Source: Cheilinus undulatus (taxonomy: Eukaryota > Chordata > Actinopteri > Labriformes > Labridae). From it: a DNA stretch of 64,000 bases. Below, one piece after another: positions 63,486 through 64,000 of this stretch (its first letter is position 1; each line of letters opens with the position of its first letter). A program made the translations under genes and the position numbers. The notes below the pieces were generated by a model. The model made no database searches. It was not told the DNA's origin and saw nothing but the letters and a program-made list of their open reading frames with translations. The stretch lies in NCBI RefSeq assembly GCF_018320785.1, contig NC_054881.1, positions 21,948,275-22,012,274 on the forward strand, given 5' to 3'.

Positions 63486-63700
63486 CTCTTTGATCGATCA
63501 AACTTCCTTTCCAATAATGATGACTTCGTCGACCTAGGATGACATGGATCCCACTTTCGGGATGATTTAGTTGCGTCAAAACATTATACAAATAATTTCA
63601 AAAATTCATAAATCCATCCTGAAGAAATATCTGACCAGAAACAGTCGCCTTGCTGTCGTCCAACAACAAAGGCGCTGGGTGATGCTGTAATGTGTTAACA
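63486..63700 (-). promoter_or_regulatory. rbm18: rbm18 non-coding first exon and promoter region
   Basis: A minus-strand donor (AAAGAG then GTAAGTG, exon border at 63486) lies about 1.6 kb upstream of the first coding exon, as expected for a 5' UTR exon. The right end (transcription start) is not visible and 63700 is a guess. Confidence 0.45.
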
Positions 63701-63769
63701 GCTTACGGAGCAGATGGGAGGCGCTCGATTTGAAATTTAGCACCTCCCGCTTTTCCTTCTAGGTCTTAG

Positions 63770-63916
63770 AAGGAGATTCACGATGAAAACCCGCTCATTC
63801 GGTATGCCCTTTTAACTATTTCAAACAAACAAATGGATTCGGCGCATGATGATGACATAGATGTCAAATGTGGCTTCTCCCGAGCTAACATGCCTGCGTG
63901 AGGACAATAAACTTTA
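63770..63916 (+). other. possible first exon of a divergent gene (mrrf expected)
   Basis: A plus-strand donor-like GTAAGTATG follows TTTAAA near 63917, and the region just left is the rbm18 promoter. In human, MRRF is head to head with RBM18. No MRRF protein sequence is visible here, so the identity rests on synteny only. Confidence 0.25.
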
Positions 63917-64000
63917 AAGTAAGTATGTCTCTGACGGTATTACATTCTTTTTTAGCTCTCAGATAAAAATTAATACCAGACTTAACATTAGTATCTACGT

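Overview
This is vertebrate nuclear DNA, almost certainly from a teleost fish. Three protein-coding genes lie in the order morn5 (+), lhx6 (-), rbm18 (-), the order known from vertebrate genomes (human 9q33: MORN5-LHX6-RBM18-MRRF). All three are split into short exons with GT/AG borders and long AT-rich introns. The interspersed repeats are of fish type: Tc1-like transposons, short hAT-like elements with 8-bp target duplications, tRNA-derived SINEs and RTE/Rex-like LINE tails. No bacterial, phage or CRISPR features are present.

Layout. 1-18.2 kb: the 3' half of morn5 (three coding exons; its 5' exons lie left of the window), with introns holding a LINE fragment and three Tc1-like remnants. 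18.2-20.8 kb: the tail-to-tail morn5/lhx6 interval. 20.8-39.3 kb: lhx6, nine coding exons that join into one open frame of 375 codons with two LIM domains and a homeodomain. 39.3-44.2 kb: lhx6 upstream region with a cluster of three hAT-like elements, one nested in another, then the rbm18 3' flank. 44.25-63.5 kb: rbm18, five coding exons encoding 201 residues with one RRM, plus a probable non-coding first exon near 63.5 kb. 63.5-64.0 kb: probable shared promoter with a divergent gene (mrrf expected from synteny).

The genes are not functionally linked as far as the sequence shows. morn5 encodes a MORN-repeat protein, lhx6 a LIM-homeodomain transcription factor of forebrain and jaw development, and rbm18 an RNA-binding protein. 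Conserved synteny more likely reflects regulatory DNA around lhx6 that reaches into its neighbours; that is an inference.

I found no undescribed biological system. The least ordinary items are an intron-less fragment of a nicotinamide riboside kinase 2-like gene inside a transposon-like repeat in rbm18 intron 1, a 20-bp satellite abutting two tail-to-tail Tc1 remnants, a nested hAT cluster upstream of lhx6, a dispersed duplication in morn5 split in one copy by a hAT-like element, and Pbx/Meis-type sites on both sides of lhx6 exon 1. Exon borders were read by eye from splice signals, frame continuity and recalled family sequences; no alignment was run.
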